Of a stretch of 64,000 bases of DNA, positions 40,266-49,446 are shown in pieces. Each line of letters starts with the position of its first letter. Positions within the stretch are counted from its first letter, which is position 1. The notes under the pieces were generated by a model, which did not search any database, was not told the DNA's origin, and saw nothing but the letters and a program-made list of their open reading frames with translations. The DNA comes from Oceanihabitans gracilariae (lineage in GTDB: Bacteria; Bacteroidota; Bacteroidia; Flavobacteriales; Flavobacteriaceae): positions 124,001 through 188,000 of the forward strand of contig NZ_JBHULM010000004.1 in the NCBI RefSeq assembly GCF_042684485.1. The letters are read 5' to 3'. The position numbers were made by a program, and so were the translations under genes.

Positions 40266-41867
40266 TTAGCTATTTGCTTCTTTTCTCTTTTTAAATTTAC
40301 CATAACCATACCAACCAAGTAGTACAATTAAAAAAGGAATTAGATAAGAAACACGTTCTCCGCTACCACCTACAGTAGTAAATAAACGATCAAAACGTAT
40401 TTTATTTTTTAGGCCTTGACCATTAGCATCCCAACTAAACCATATAAAAACAGGTTTACCAACTACGTGATCAAAAGGAACAAATCCCCATGTTCTAGAG
40501 TCTTGAGAGTCATGTCTGTTGTCTCCCATTAACCAATAATAATCTTGTTTAAACGTATAGTTTGTAGCAAGAGCACCATTAATAAATATTTGGTTTCCTT
40601 TTACTTGTAAGGTGTTGTTTTCGTATTCTGTAATAATACGTTTGTAAATAGGTAATACTTCTAAATTAATATCTACAGTAGCTCCTTTTTCTGGAATGTA
40701 TAAATCACCAAAATAATCGTTATTCCAGTTGTAGTTAGAGTCATGCGGAAAAACACTTGGGTCACGCTCTCCTTCTTGGGCTTTTACAGGTATAATTTGC
40801 GCTATTTTAGGATTGTTTTTAAATTTTTCTAAATCCCCTTTATAAATTCCCATAAATTTATACACATCATGATCTACTTTACCAACTCTATTTGGGTTCA
40901 TATCATATCTATCATGTAGATATTGTAGGTTAAAATCTTGATTGTTTTTGGTTTTTACTAAATAAGAGAACTGCAGTTTAGCTCTATCAGGTAATTCGTT
41001 TTGTTTTCCGTTAATATAAACATAACCATCACGAACAGATAAGGAATCTCCTGGTAAACCAACACAACGTTTTACGTAGTTTGTTTTCTTATCAATTGGC
41101 TTGTAGTAGTTTCTGTCTGGTTTAGGAACAGTCATGCTGTAAGAGGTATCTATAGGCCAGTTAAATACTACAATATCATTGCGTTTTACCTTTTGTAAAC
41201 CTGGAAGTCTAAGATATGGTAAAGATAATTTGTTAATAAACGAAGTGTTTTTGTTTTCTACCTTATCATCATATAAATACGATTTCTTATTTATAAAAGG
41301 AATTGTATCATGAACCATAGGAGCAGCAACAGTAGTCATTGGTACTCTTGCTCCATAGTGAAACTTACTAACAAATAGAAAGTCACCAACTAAAAGGGAT
41401 TTTTCTAAAGATGAAGTAGGAATGGTATAAGGTTGCATAAAATACGTGTGTACAACGGTTGCAGCAACAATAGCAAATAATATAGAACTTACCCAGTCTC
41501 CTGAAGCAGATTTAGGATGTAAACTTCTGTCTGTTACATAGGTTACATCTGTAAAATAATTAAGATAATAATTGTAAAATCCTAAAGAAGCAATGGCTAA
41601 AAAAGTGTCTAAATATTGGTTTTTACCAAAGCTTCTAGAAGTTTCTACCCAAATTACAGGAAACATGATAAGATTAACAATAGGTAAAAACAGCAGTATG
41701 GTATAGTACCAAGGTCTGTTAATAATTTTCATTAAAACAACTGCGTTGTAAACAGGTATAAAAGCTTCCCAGGCTTGCCTTCCAGCTTTTATATATAGTT
41801 TCCAAGTTCCTAATCCGTGAATAATTTGAATTATAAAGAATAATATAAATAGTTGCGTAAACGTCAT
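40266..41867 (-). CDS. lepB: Signal peptidase I, large Bacteroidota form
   Basis: LepB removes Sec and Tat signal peptides at the outer face of the inner membrane. At 533 residues it is about twice the usual size. The N-terminal 110 residues hold three membrane spans with YIKAGRQAWEAFIPVYNAVVLMKI, a DUF5684-like module. The catalytic region is QPYTIPTSSLEKSLLVGDFLFVSK, with nucleophile S153. The lysine lies in YVKRCVGLPGDSL, and the last box is YWLMGDNRHDSQDSRTWGFV. A large insertion separates the Lys region and GDNRHDSQDSR. A final membrane span sits at the C-terminus. It lies in a parA-parB-DUF5683-dapB-lepB order. Confidence 0.95.
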   Translation of the reverse strand: MTFTQLFILFFIIQIIHGLGTWKLYIKAGRQAWEAFIPVYNAVVLMKIINRPWYYTILLFLPIVNLIMFPVIWVETSRSFGKNQYLDTFLAIASLGFYNYYLNYFTDVTYVTDRSLHPKSASGDWVSSILFAIVAATVVHTYFMQPYTIPTSSLEKSLLVGDFLFVSKFHYGARVPMTTVAAPMVHDTIPFINKKSYLYDDKVENKNTSFINKLSLPYLRLPGLQKVKRNDIVVFNWPIDTSYSMTVPKPDRNYYKPIDKKTNYVKRCVGLPGDSLSVRDGYVYINGKQNELPDRAKLQFSYLVKTKNNQDFNLQYLHDRYDMNPNRVGKVDHDVYKFMGIYKGDLEKFKNNPKIAQIIPVKAQEGERDPSVFPHDSNYNWNNDYFGDLYIPEKGATVDINLEVLPIYKRIITEYENNTLQVKGNQIFINGALATNYTFKQDYYWLMGDNRHDSQDSRTWGFVPFDHVVGKPVFIWFSWDANGQGLKNKIRFDRLFTTVGGSGERVSYLIPFLIVLLGWYGYGKFKKRKEANS

Positions 41868-41954
41868 AATCTGTAAGGTGCTAATTGCCTATAGCAATTT
41901 ATTGTTTTTTAGTTAGTTGTTACTAGCGTTTAAATGTTACAATTAAATAATTGG

Positions 41955-42653
41955 TTAACTAATATTTAACACGTCTTTCATGGTAAAAACGCCTGTTTTG
42001 CCATAAAGCCATTCTGCTGCTATTACAGCTCCAAGCGCAAAACCTTGTCTGTTGTGTGCTGTATGTGTTATATCTATAGTGTCTACATCACTTTTGTAGG
42101 TAATGCTGTGTGTACCAGGAACATCTTCTGTTCTTTTGGCAGTAATAGGCAATGCTTTTTCTTTTTCCTGCTCTAGACTCCAAGAATTATAGCTAGTATG
42201 TTCTTTAATAATATCATTAGCTAATGTAATTGCTGTTCCGCTAGGAGCATCTAGTTTTTGGGTATGATGAATTTCTTCCATAGACACTTTATAGTCTTTT
42301 AAAGTATTCATCATTTTGGCTAAGTAGCTATTTAGTTCAAAAAAAACATTAACCCCTAAACTAAAATTAGAAGCATAGATAAATGCTCCTTTTTTTTCTT
42401 GGCATAAAGCTACCGTTTTATCATAATCTTCTAACCAACCAGTGGTTCCAGAAATAACAGGAACGTTATTTTCTATACAATTAGAAATATTATTATAAGC
42501 AGCAGAAGGAGTACTAAAATCTATAGCAATATCTGCTTCGGTAATAGTATAATTATTGTTTTTTGCTTTTATAACAATAGTGTGGCCGCGTTGTAAAGCT
42601 ATTTGCTCAATGGTTTTTCCCATTTTTCCGTAGCCAAGAAGTGCAATCTTCAT
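41955..42653 (-). CDS. dapB: 4-hydroxy-tetrahydrodipicolinate reductase
   Basis: DapB reduces the dapA product in lysine and diaminopimelate synthesis. The 232-residue protein begins MKIALLGYGKMGKTIEQIA (NAD(P)H-binding glycine motif). It has IDFSTPSAAYNNI, SGTTGW, and the catalytic EEIHHTQKLDAPSGTAI with the His and Lys active-site residues. The chain is slightly shorter than the E. coli enzyme but complete. It sits 4 nt after the DUF5683 gene, so it is part of the parAB-lepB transcript. Confidence 0.95.
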   Translation of the reverse strand: MKIALLGYGKMGKTIEQIALQRGHTIVIKAKNNNYTITEADIAIDFSTPSAAYNNISNCIENNVPVISGTTGWLEDYDKTVALCQEKKGAFIYASNFSLGVNVFFELNSYLAKMMNTLKDYKVSMEEIHHTQKLDAPSGTAITLANDIIKEHTSYNSWSLEQEKEKALPITAKRTEDVPGTHSITYKSDVDTIDITHTAHNRQGFALGAVIAAEWLYGKTGVFTMKDVLNIS

Positions 42654-42656
42654 TAG

Positions 42657-43250
42657 TTAAAATTTAAAATTAAGAGTGAGACCTAAATCTCCTGTATTGT
42701 CAAATTCGTTAATTTTATAATGTGGCATAAAAGTTAGGTTTTCATCTACATTAAATTGTAATAAATGGGCATCTACATTCGCCCAAACAATATTAAGTAT
42801 ATAAATTCCAGCAGTAACTAAAAGCGATAATTCTTTATTTCTTTGTAGTGTACTTTGTGCTTCTTGTAAACCATCATCTGAAATTGAGCCATAAAACTCA
42901 TCATCTGTATAACCTGCTAATCTGCGTTTGTAGGCATCACGATAGCGATTGTAGGTATTTTGGTTGTCTAGATAAAAATACATTCCAGCACCTAATCCTG
43001 CATAAATAACAGGAACTTTCCAGTATTGCTTAAGGTGTATATGCCCTAAACCAGGTAAAATGGCAGAGTAAAAGGCAGCGCGAGCAGGAGTTAAAGGGTC
43101 TATGGTTTTACTTTGGTTTATTTCACCATCAATAATGATCCCTTCATCTGCAGCTTGTTGTTGTTCTTTATTGAGCTCTTTTTCTTGAGCTACAGTAAGA
43201 AAACTAAAACAAATGCTTAATACTATAGATATGAAAAGTTTATTTTTCAC
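42657..43250 (-). CDS. DUF5683 family membrane/envelope protein
   Basis: A 197-residue protein with a signal peptide (MKNKLFISIVLSICFSFLTVAQ). A conserved central region, TPARAAFYSAILPGLGHIHLKQYWKVPVIYAGLGAGMYFYLDNQNTYN, has two hydrophobic stretches typical of DUF5683. A third hydrophobic segment follows at about 145-160. The ending LGLTLNFKF is a beta strand of outer-membrane type. The function is unknown. It overlaps parB by 11 nt and precedes dapB by 4 nt, so it is expressed with the chromosome-segregation genes. Confidence 0.85.
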   Translation of the reverse strand: MKNKLFISIVLSICFSFLTVAQEKELNKEQQQAADEGIIIDGEINQSKTIDPLTPARAAFYSAILPGLGHIHLKQYWKVPVIYAGLGAGMYFYLDNQNTYNRYRDAYKRRLAGYTDDEFYGSISDDGLQEAQSTLQRNKELSLLVTAGIYILNIVWANVDAHLLQFNVDENLTFMPHYKINEFDNTGDLGLTLNFKF

Positions 43251-44145
43251 GTTGTACTAACTTTTTAATTCTATTAAAATCTTCTTCAGAATGAAAAGGA
43301 ATTGTAATTTTTCCTTTACCATTACTAGAAACTTTAACGTCTATTTTATTACCAAAGTATTCAGAGAAATCTTGAATTCCTTTTTTAACAAACTTTGGCA
43401 TTTCTGCTTTTGTTTTTTTAGGAACGTTTACTTCTTGGGTAGAATTATAGTTTCTTACAAGAGTTTCTGTATCTCTAACAGATAGTTTATTTTGTAATAT
43501 TTTTTCGTAAATATCTAATTGAATAGATTGGTCTTCAATATTAATAATTGCACGACCATGACCCATAGATATAAATCCGTCACGCATTCCTGTTTGAATG
43601 ATAGGATCTAGTTTTAATAAACGTAAATAATTAGCAATAGTAGATCTTTTTTTACCAACACGCTCACTCATTTGTTCTTGCGTTAATTGAATTTCATCAA
43701 TAAGACGTTGGTAAGACAATGCAATTTCTATTGGGTCTAAATCTTGACGTTGAATGTTTTCTACCAAGGCCATTTCAAGGCTTTCTTGGTCGTTAGCAAT
43801 ACGTATGTATGCAGGAACTGTTTCTAATCCTATTAGTTTAGAAGCGCGAAAACGACGTTCACCAGAAACCAGTTGGTATTTTTCAAAGCCTAGTTTTCTA
43901 ACTGTTATTGGTTGTATTACACCTAACTCTTTAATAGAAGAAGCAAGTTCACGAAGTGATTCTTCATTAAAATTAGTACGTGGTTGAAAGGGATTCATTT
44001 CAATGAATTCCAATTCTAATTCTACAATATTACCAATTACTTTATCTGCATTTTTATCTTCTGCATTTTGTATATCGTTGGTAGGATCTTTTAAAAGAGC
44101 AGAAAGCCCTCTACCTAAAGCTTGTTTCTTGGTTGCCTTCGCCAT
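43240..44145 (-). CDS. parB: Chromosome partitioning protein ParB
   Basis: A 301-residue ParB. It is a CTP-dependent DNA clamp that loads at parS sites and spreads along the chromosome. The N-terminus has QALGRGLSALL, the box that stimulates the ParA ATPase. The CTP-binding region is FNEESLRELASSIKELGVIQPITV and VSGERRFRASKLIGLETVPAYI. A helix-turn-helix for parS binding follows (LTQEQMSERVGKKRSTIANYLRLL), and then a C-terminal dimer domain. It lies 3 nt after parA. I could not spot an obvious parS palindrome in the window. Confidence 0.96.
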   Translation of the reverse strand: MAKATKKQALGRGLSALLKDPTNDIQNAEDKNADKVIGNIVELELEFIEMNPFQPRTNFNEESLRELASSIKELGVIQPITVRKLGFEKYQLVSGERRFRASKLIGLETVPAYIRIANDQESLEMALVENIQRQDLDPIEIALSYQRLIDEIQLTQEQMSERVGKKRSTIANYLRLLKLDPIIQTGMRDGFISMGHGRAIINIEDQSIQLDIYEKILQNKLSVRDTETLVRNYNSTQEVNVPKKTKAEMPKFVKKGIQDFSEYFGNKIDVKVSSNGKGKITIPFHSEEDFNRIKKLVQREK

Positions 44146-44148
44146 AAA

Positions 44149-44913
44149 CTAAGAGTTTTTTGTAATAATTTCTTTTGCTAAACTTAAATAATTACTCGCT
44201 CCTTTACTAGCAGCATCATAATTAATGATGCTCTCTCCATAACTAGGAGCTTCACTTAAACGCACGTTACGTTGTATAATGGTTTTAAAAACCATATCGT
44301 TAAAATGCTTTTGCACTTCTTCTACCACTTGATTAGATAATCTTAAACGCGAATCATACATGGTAAGTAGTAAGCCTTCAATATCTAGTTCTGGGTTATG
44401 AATTTTTTGTACACTTTTTATAGTGTTTAATAATTTACCTAAACCTTCTAATGCAAAATATTCGCATTGAATAGGAATAATAACAGCATCTGCAGTGGTA
44501 AGTGCATTTAAAGTTAATAAACCAAGAGAAGGAGCACAGTCAATTAATATATAATCGTAATCGTCTTTTATTTCCTGTATTGCGTTTTTAAGCATATACT
44601 CTCTAGACTCTTTATCTACAAGCTCAATTTCAATTGCAACAAGATCAATATGTGCAGGAATAATATCAAGATTAGGAGTTTCTGTTTTAACAATGGCTTC
44701 TTTAGCAGTGTTTGTATGTTCTAAAAGTTGGTATGTACCAATTTCTACCGTTTCTACATCAATACCAAGACCAGAAGTCGCATTGGCTTGTGGATCTGCA
44801 TCTATAAGGAGTACTTTTTTTTCAAGTACACCTAGTGAAGCTGCTAAATTTATAGAGGTTGTTGTTTTACCTACACCACCTTTTTGATTAGCAATTGCTA
44901 TTATTTTACCCAT
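44149..44913 (-). CDS. parA: Chromosome partitioning ATPase ParA (Soj)
   Basis: A 254-residue ParA/MinD-type ATPase that binds DNA nonspecifically and moves ParB-bound origins. It has the deviant Walker A KGGVGKTTTSINLAASL at 11-27, LLIDADPQANATSGLG, and LIDCAPSLGLLTLNAL. It is the first gene of the parA-parB-DUF5683-dapB-lepB series, with a 264-nt gap in front that shows no clear promoter match. A half-site-like GTTTCAC occurs about 40 nt upstream on the minus strand but lacks its mirrored half. Confidence 0.96.
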   Translation of the reverse strand: MGKIIAIANQKGGVGKTTTSINLAASLGVLEKKVLLIDADPQANATSGLGIDVETVEIGTYQLLEHTNTAKEAIVKTETPNLDIIPAHIDLVAIEIELVDKESREYMLKNAIQEIKDDYDYILIDCAPSLGLLTLNALTTADAVIIPIQCEYFALEGLGKLLNTIKSVQKIHNPELDIEGLLLTMYDSRLRLSNQVVEEVQKHFNDMVFKTIIQRNVRLSEAPSYGESIINYDAASKGASNYLSLAKEIITKNS

Positions 44914-45177
44914 TAATTTAATTTGGTTATTTGTTTGTGAAACCGTTTTAATTTTTTGGCATAGGCTGTAATGCTTGGTTTTGCTTTAATTTTTAGTCTT
45001 TTATTTGTTTCTAATTTTATTATAAAACGCAAAAAGCCCTCTTTTTAAAACAAAATTTTTGCTTTTAATTTTATCCTAAAAACCAAAATTGATTCACCGT
45101 AAAAATACGATTATTTATGGGTTTATAAAATGGAAGTTGTTAACAGTTGGTTAAAAGTAAATACTTGTAATTATTTC

Positions 45178-46314
45178 TTAAAAATAATAGGATACTCTTA
45201 AGTTAATTCCTGATAAATTGTAGTTGGGATAATCTTCTTCTAAATTACGATAAGATTCTAATCCTAATTTTGTTTTAGGAATATAAGAAAGGTTAACATT
45301 AAATTTTTCATCTAAGATATTAACTAAAACACCAGCATTAATATTGAACATAAGTTCTGTATATCCTTTATAATTTACACCTGAAGCTCCTGAGGTTTCT
45401 GGTTTAATATTTATAAAACTACCATTGTTGATTAATAAACCTCCAGCTACACCAATGTAAGGGTTTGTTTTACTTTCTGGATCTAAAAACAAATAATTTA
45501 CACCAAGAAGAGTTTCTATATATCCATGTTTAACACTTGTGTTTTTATTATCTGCAAAAAAATCATTTTCTTTACTAAACATGTAGTTTAATGTAAAGCT
45601 ATAGTTTAGTTTTCTTTTTAAAATATTTGGTTTAAAAGTTATTATTGCACCAAGCTGGAACAAACTATAATTTTCTTTATGGTTTACATAAGCTCCATTA
45701 TAATCCATGCTTAAAAATGAATTTCCTATAGTAATACCTAAATCAACGATCTCACCTGGTTTGTTGGCTTCTATTATGGCTTTTTCAGAAACCGTAGATG
45801 TAGTTTCAAGGTTACATGCGTTGTAGCTTTTTATTACTTTTTTTAGATTAGAAACTCTCATGGTGTAAAAGTTATCATGAATGTAATTTTGTGTAGCTTG
45901 ACATTTATTTACATACACTCCTAAAATTCCAGCATCAAAAACACTAAAAGTATAACCGTTTTTTTCTTTAAAAGGTATTTCTGATAGCTCATAATCTAAG
46001 CTTTCTATAAAGTATTTGTTTTTACTTTTATATAAAGACATGTTATCATTTTCTATAATGCTTTCAAAAGCAAAATACTTAAGACCAAATCTTTTAACTA
46101 CATATTTTTTCTTTTTACTAATAATAGTAGTTAAAGTGTTTACGTTAATGTTATTGTTGTCTTTTGTAATGATTTCATTATAAAACCCATACTTATCTGC
46201 TTTTAATTTACCTTCTATACTAGTAGTAGTACCATTTGTATAGGTGATTTTTAAATTTTGACTAAAAGATTGTGTTGCAAAAAATAAAAGAAAAGCGAAT
46301 AATAATTGTTTCAT
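45178..46314 (-). CDS. Outer-membrane beta-barrel-like protein of unknown function
   Basis: A 378-residue exported protein with signal peptide MKQLLFAFLLFFATQSFSQ. The C-terminal half (about 195-378) has alternating strands with aromatic ends such as LGITIGNSFLSMDYNGAYV, KLNYSFTLNYMFS and the terminal GINLRVSYYF. It ends in an aromatic Phe, as outer-membrane barrels do. The N-terminal 190 residues are Lys/Asn-rich, with two Cys around 138 and 167. I do not recognise a named family. It is a lone gene with 264 and 333 nt of noncoding DNA on either side. Confidence 0.75.
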   Translation of the reverse strand: MKQLLFAFLLFFATQSFSQNLKITYTNGTTTSIEGKLKADKYGFYNEIITKDNNNINVNTLTTIISKKKKYVVKRFGLKYFAFESIIENDNMSLYKSKNKYFIESLDYELSEIPFKEKNGYTFSVFDAGILGVYVNKCQATQNYIHDNFYTMRVSNLKKVIKSYNACNLETTSTVSEKAIIEANKPGEIVDLGITIGNSFLSMDYNGAYVNHKENYSLFQLGAIITFKPNILKRKLNYSFTLNYMFSKENDFFADNKNTSVKHGYIETLLGVNYLFLDPESKTNPYIGVAGGLLINNGSFINIKPETSGASGVNYKGYTELMFNINAGVLVNILDEKFNVNLSYIPKTKLGLESYRNLEEDYPNYNLSGINLRVSYYF

Positions 46315-46647
46315 AATAAGGGGTTTGATTGTTTTTTTTAAGAAGCCAAATGTATTTTTTTTATTTTAAATACACAAAATAAATAGTAAGAAAAAAAGGA
46401 CAAAATGTTTGTGAAACCACTGGTTTTAATGGTTTTAATTGTTGCGTTATTTAAAAAAAAAAAAACACTTGTTTATGATTTTTTATTTTACCATAAACTA
46501 GGTGTGTCTTATTTGTATTAGCATCAAAATTATTTACATACCAATAGCATCGTTTTTTTACTACAGATAATCGTAAGGAAGTATTTAAACCTGTGCTATA
46601 CGAATTGTTATAGGAAGTAAATGAAATTTTGTTTAGAGTTTGTAGTA
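46315..46647. other. 333-bp AT-rich intergenic region
   Basis: I see no gene here. The main feature is a 13-A homopolymer at 46453-46465 and several T runs. There is no clear terminator for mutB or promoter for the barrel gene, and no riboswitch-like structure is evident. Confidence 0.4.
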
Positions 46648-48768
46648 TTAATCAATCAATATCTCTAATATTTGAATAGCAGCGTCACTAATTTTAGTAC
46701 CAGGACCAAATACAGCTACTGCACCAGCATCAAATAAATATTGATAGTCTTGTTTAGGAATTACACCACCAACAATAACCATGATGTCTTCACGACCATA
46801 TTTTTTAAGTTCTTCAATAACTTGCGGAACAAGTGTTTTATGTCCTGCTGCTAACGAAGATACACCAAGAATGTGTACATCATTTTCTACTGCTTGTTTT
46901 GCAGCTTCTTGTGGTGTTTGAAAAAGTGGTCCTATATCTACATCAAAACCAACATCTGCATAACCTGTAGCAACTACTTTTGCACCACGATCATGACCAT
47001 CTTGTCCCATTTTTGCAATCATAATTCGTGGACGTCTACCATCTTGTTCTGCAAACTTATCTGCAAGTTCTTTTGCTTTTGCAAAAGATTTATCGTCTTT
47101 AATTTCTTTACTATACACGCCAGAAAAGGATTTTATTTGTGCTTTATATCTGCCAAATTCGGCTTCTAAAGCATCGCTAATTTCACCTAAAGTAGCTCTT
47201 TCTCGAGCTGCAATTACTGCTAAAGCTAGTAAATTATTTTCACCTGTTTTAGCTGCTTTAGTTAAATTAGCTAAAGCTTGGTTTACTTTTTCTGTATTTC
47301 TTTCGGCTTTAATTTTATTTAAACCTTCTATTTGTTGTAAACGTACGGTTTGGTTGTCTACCTCTAAAGTTGCAATGGCATCTTCTTCTTCCAGTCTGTA
47401 TTGATTTACACCAACAATAATATCTTGACCAGAGTCTATACGTGCTTGTTTACGTGCAGCAGCTTCTTCAATACGTATTTTTGGTATTCCAGCTTCAATA
47501 GCTTTTGTCATACCACCAAGTTCTTCTACTTCTTCAATTAAAGACCATGCTTTTTGTGCAATATCTTGAGTTAGTTTTTCAACATAATAACTTCCTGCCC
47601 AGGGGTCTACTGTTTTTGTTATGTTGGTTTCTTCTTGTAAAAATATTTGGGTATTTCTTGCAATACGAGCAGAAAAATCTGTTGGTAATGCAATGGCTTC
47701 ATCTAAAGCATTGGTATGTAGAGATTGCGTACCACCAAAAGCAGCAGCAGCAGCTTCTATGGTTGTTCTAGCTACGTTGTTAAAAGGATCTTGTTCTGTT
47801 AAGCTCCATCCAGAAGTTTGGCAATGTGTACGTAAGGCTAAAGATTTTTCGTTTTTAGGATTGAATTGTTTTACTAATTTAGCCCAAAGCATTCTTGCAG
47901 CTCGCATTTTGGCAATTTCCATAAAGTGGTTCATACCAATAGCCCAAAAGAATGAAAGTCTAGGAGCAAAGGTGTCAATATCCATTCCTGCAGCTAAGCC
48001 TTTACGTATGTATTCTAAACCATCTGCCAAAGTATATGCTAATTCAATATCACAAGTGGCTCCTGCTTCTTGCATGTGGTATCCAGAAATACTAATGCTA
48101 TTAAACTTAGGCATGTTCTTACTTGTGTATTCAAAAATATCTGAAATAATTTTCATGGATGGTGTAGGAGGAAAGATATAGGTGTTACGCACCATAAACT
48201 CTTTTAAGATATCATTTTGAATGGTACCTGCAAGTTGTTCTGGTTGTACTCCTTGTTCTTCAGCAGCAACAATATAAAATGCCATGATGGGTAAAACAGC
48301 ACCATTCATAGTCATAGAAACACTCATTTTATCTAAAGGAATCTGGTTAAAGAGTACTTTCATATCTTCAACAGAGTCAATAGCTACTCCTGCTTTACCA
48401 ACGTCACCAACAACGCGTTCATGGTCTGAGTCATAGCCTCTATGTGTTGCTAAATCAAAAGCTACAGAGAGTCCTTTTTGTCCTGCTTTTAAATTACGTC
48501 TGTAAAAAGCGTTACTTTCTTCTGCGGTAGAAAATCCTGCATATTGCCTAATAGTCCATGGTCTTCTTACATACATTGTAGAATATGGTCCGCGAAGATT
48601 TGGTGCAAGACCAGCAACAAAATTAAGGTGTTCTACATCTTGTATATCTTCTTTACTGTAATTAGATTTTACAATAATATCTTCGGCTGTTTTAAAAAGG
48701 GTATTAGCTTCTGGCTTTTGGCTTTTAGCTTCCTTTTTTAACGTAATATGTTGAATGTTCTTGCGCAT
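46648..48768 (-). CDS. mutB: Methylmalonyl-CoA mutase large subunit
   Basis: The large subunit of the B12-dependent mutase that interconverts methylmalonyl-CoA and succinyl-CoA. The 706-residue protein has the barrel domain (LAPNLRGPYSTMYVRRPWTIRQYAGFSTAEESN, CQTSGWSLTEQDPFNN) and a C-terminal cobalamin domain with the D-x-H-x-x-G motif around H592 (GQDGHDRGAKV) and HILGVSSLAAGHKTL. The segment KKEAKSQKPEANTLF (about residues 11-25) is coded by a 7-nt microrepeat (48706-48733), a variable linker before the first conserved block. It is the last gene of the udk operon. Confidence 0.96.
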   Translation of the reverse strand: MRKNIQHITLKKEAKSQKPEANTLFKTAEDIIVKSNYSKEDIQDVEHLNFVAGLAPNLRGPYSTMYVRRPWTIRQYAGFSTAEESNAFYRRNLKAGQKGLSVAFDLATHRGYDSDHERVVGDVGKAGVAIDSVEDMKVLFNQIPLDKMSVSMTMNGAVLPIMAFYIVAAEEQGVQPEQLAGTIQNDILKEFMVRNTYIFPPTPSMKIISDIFEYTSKNMPKFNSISISGYHMQEAGATCDIELAYTLADGLEYIRKGLAAGMDIDTFAPRLSFFWAIGMNHFMEIAKMRAARMLWAKLVKQFNPKNEKSLALRTHCQTSGWSLTEQDPFNNVARTTIEAAAAAFGGTQSLHTNALDEAIALPTDFSARIARNTQIFLQEETNITKTVDPWAGSYYVEKLTQDIAQKAWSLIEEVEELGGMTKAIEAGIPKIRIEEAAARKQARIDSGQDIIVGVNQYRLEEEDAIATLEVDNQTVRLQQIEGLNKIKAERNTEKVNQALANLTKAAKTGENNLLALAVIAARERATLGEISDALEAEFGRYKAQIKSFSGVYSKEIKDDKSFAKAKELADKFAEQDGRRPRIMIAKMGQDGHDRGAKVVATGYADVGFDVDIGPLFQTPQEAAKQAVENDVHILGVSSLAAGHKTLVPQVIEELKKYGREDIMVIVGGVIPKQDYQYLFDAGAVAVFGPGTKISDAAIQILEILID
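48706..48733 (-). repeat. 7-nt microrepeat inside mutB coding sequence
   Basis: On the plus strand the units AGCTTCT, GGCTTTT, GGCTTTT and AGCTTCC follow each other without gaps inside the mutB N-terminal linker. A gain or loss of one 7-mer would shift the frame. Confidence 0.85.
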
Positions 48769-48777
48769 GAATCGAGT

Positions 48778-49443
48778 TTATTGTTTTCTTGGACGCTTAT
48801 TAAAATCTACTTTTTTATTATTATCTACATTGATTTTTGTTTGCGTTTTAGCAGTTTCTGTTCTGTTAAAATCTACATTAGTAAAATCTGTTTTTAATAT
48901 TTCTGCATAGAAATATTCTAAAGCAACATACATGGATAAATAGTTGTCTGCTTGTATTCTGTGAATTTTTGTTTGTAAAGCAGGCTTAAATAGCTCTTTT
49001 TTAAGGCTATTAGTAGAAACTAAAGCTTTAAACGTAGTTTTAATATCGTCTTTATTCATGTTTTCTGCAATACAAGGAATTAAAGGATTGCTATAATTTA
49101 CACCTTTTTCTGCTATAAATCCAGCATCTTTTAAGGCAGTTGCTAAATCTACAGAATGTTTAGAGGCATATTTTGTAACGTCTGTTTTTCTGGTCATAGC
49201 TTGTTTTGCAAAAAAATTATAAGCACGATTTTCGTTAAGTTGTTTCTTATCAAAATGCGCTACAATATCTTTTTCAAAAGAGTATAAAGCCTCATTTAGT
49301 AATTTGTTATCTGTATCAGGACAAGTAATTACTGGTGTTTTTTCGGCAAATTGATAATCTGTAAATGAAGGTTGTTCTTTTTTGCAGCTTAAAAAGTTGA
49401 AAGTTAAGATTACTACTAAAAGTTTAATACTAATTTTTTTCAT
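48778..49443 (-). CDS. Lipoprotein encoded between the mutase subunits
   Basis: A 221-residue lipoprotein (MKKISIKLLVVILTFNFLSC, lipobox Cys at 20). The mature chain is mainly helical with motifs such as LLNEALYSFEKDIVAHFDK and DNYLSMYVALEYFYAEILKTDF. Two cysteines (around 41 and 124) could pair. I do not recognise a named family. It sits 3 nt after mutA and 9 nt before mutB, splitting the usually adjacent pair. The role, if any, in propionate or B12 metabolism is unknown. Confidence 0.8.
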   Translation of the reverse strand: MKKISIKLLVVILTFNFLSCKKEQPSFTDYQFAEKTPVITCPDTDNKLLNEALYSFEKDIVAHFDKKQLNENRAYNFFAKQAMTRKTDVTKYASKHSVDLATALKDAGFIAEKGVNYSNPLIPCIAENMNKDDIKTTFKALVSTNSLKKELFKPALQTKIHRIQADNYLSMYVALEYFYAEILKTDFTNVDFNRTETAKTQTKINVDNNKKVDFNKRPRKQ

Positions 49444-49446
49444 GGT

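Noticed and set aside
44914..45177. A parS site close to parAB
   Set aside because: Only a GTTTCAC half-site is seen upstream of parA; no full palindrome was found by eye there or elsewhere in the window.
46453..46465. 13-A homopolymer as a phase-variable switch
   Set aside because: It lies far from any start codon in a noncoding gap, so slippage would have no evident effect on a gene.
46315..46647. A cobalamin riboswitch near mutB
   Set aside because: The region is downstream of mutB, not upstream of the operon, and has no recognisable B12-box or long conserved stems.
47621..48181. A 186-codon open frame on the plus strand, antisense to mutB
   Set aside because: It lies wholly inside the clearly conserved mutase gene on the opposite strand. 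Its translation has no recognisable domain and mirrors mutB codon structure.
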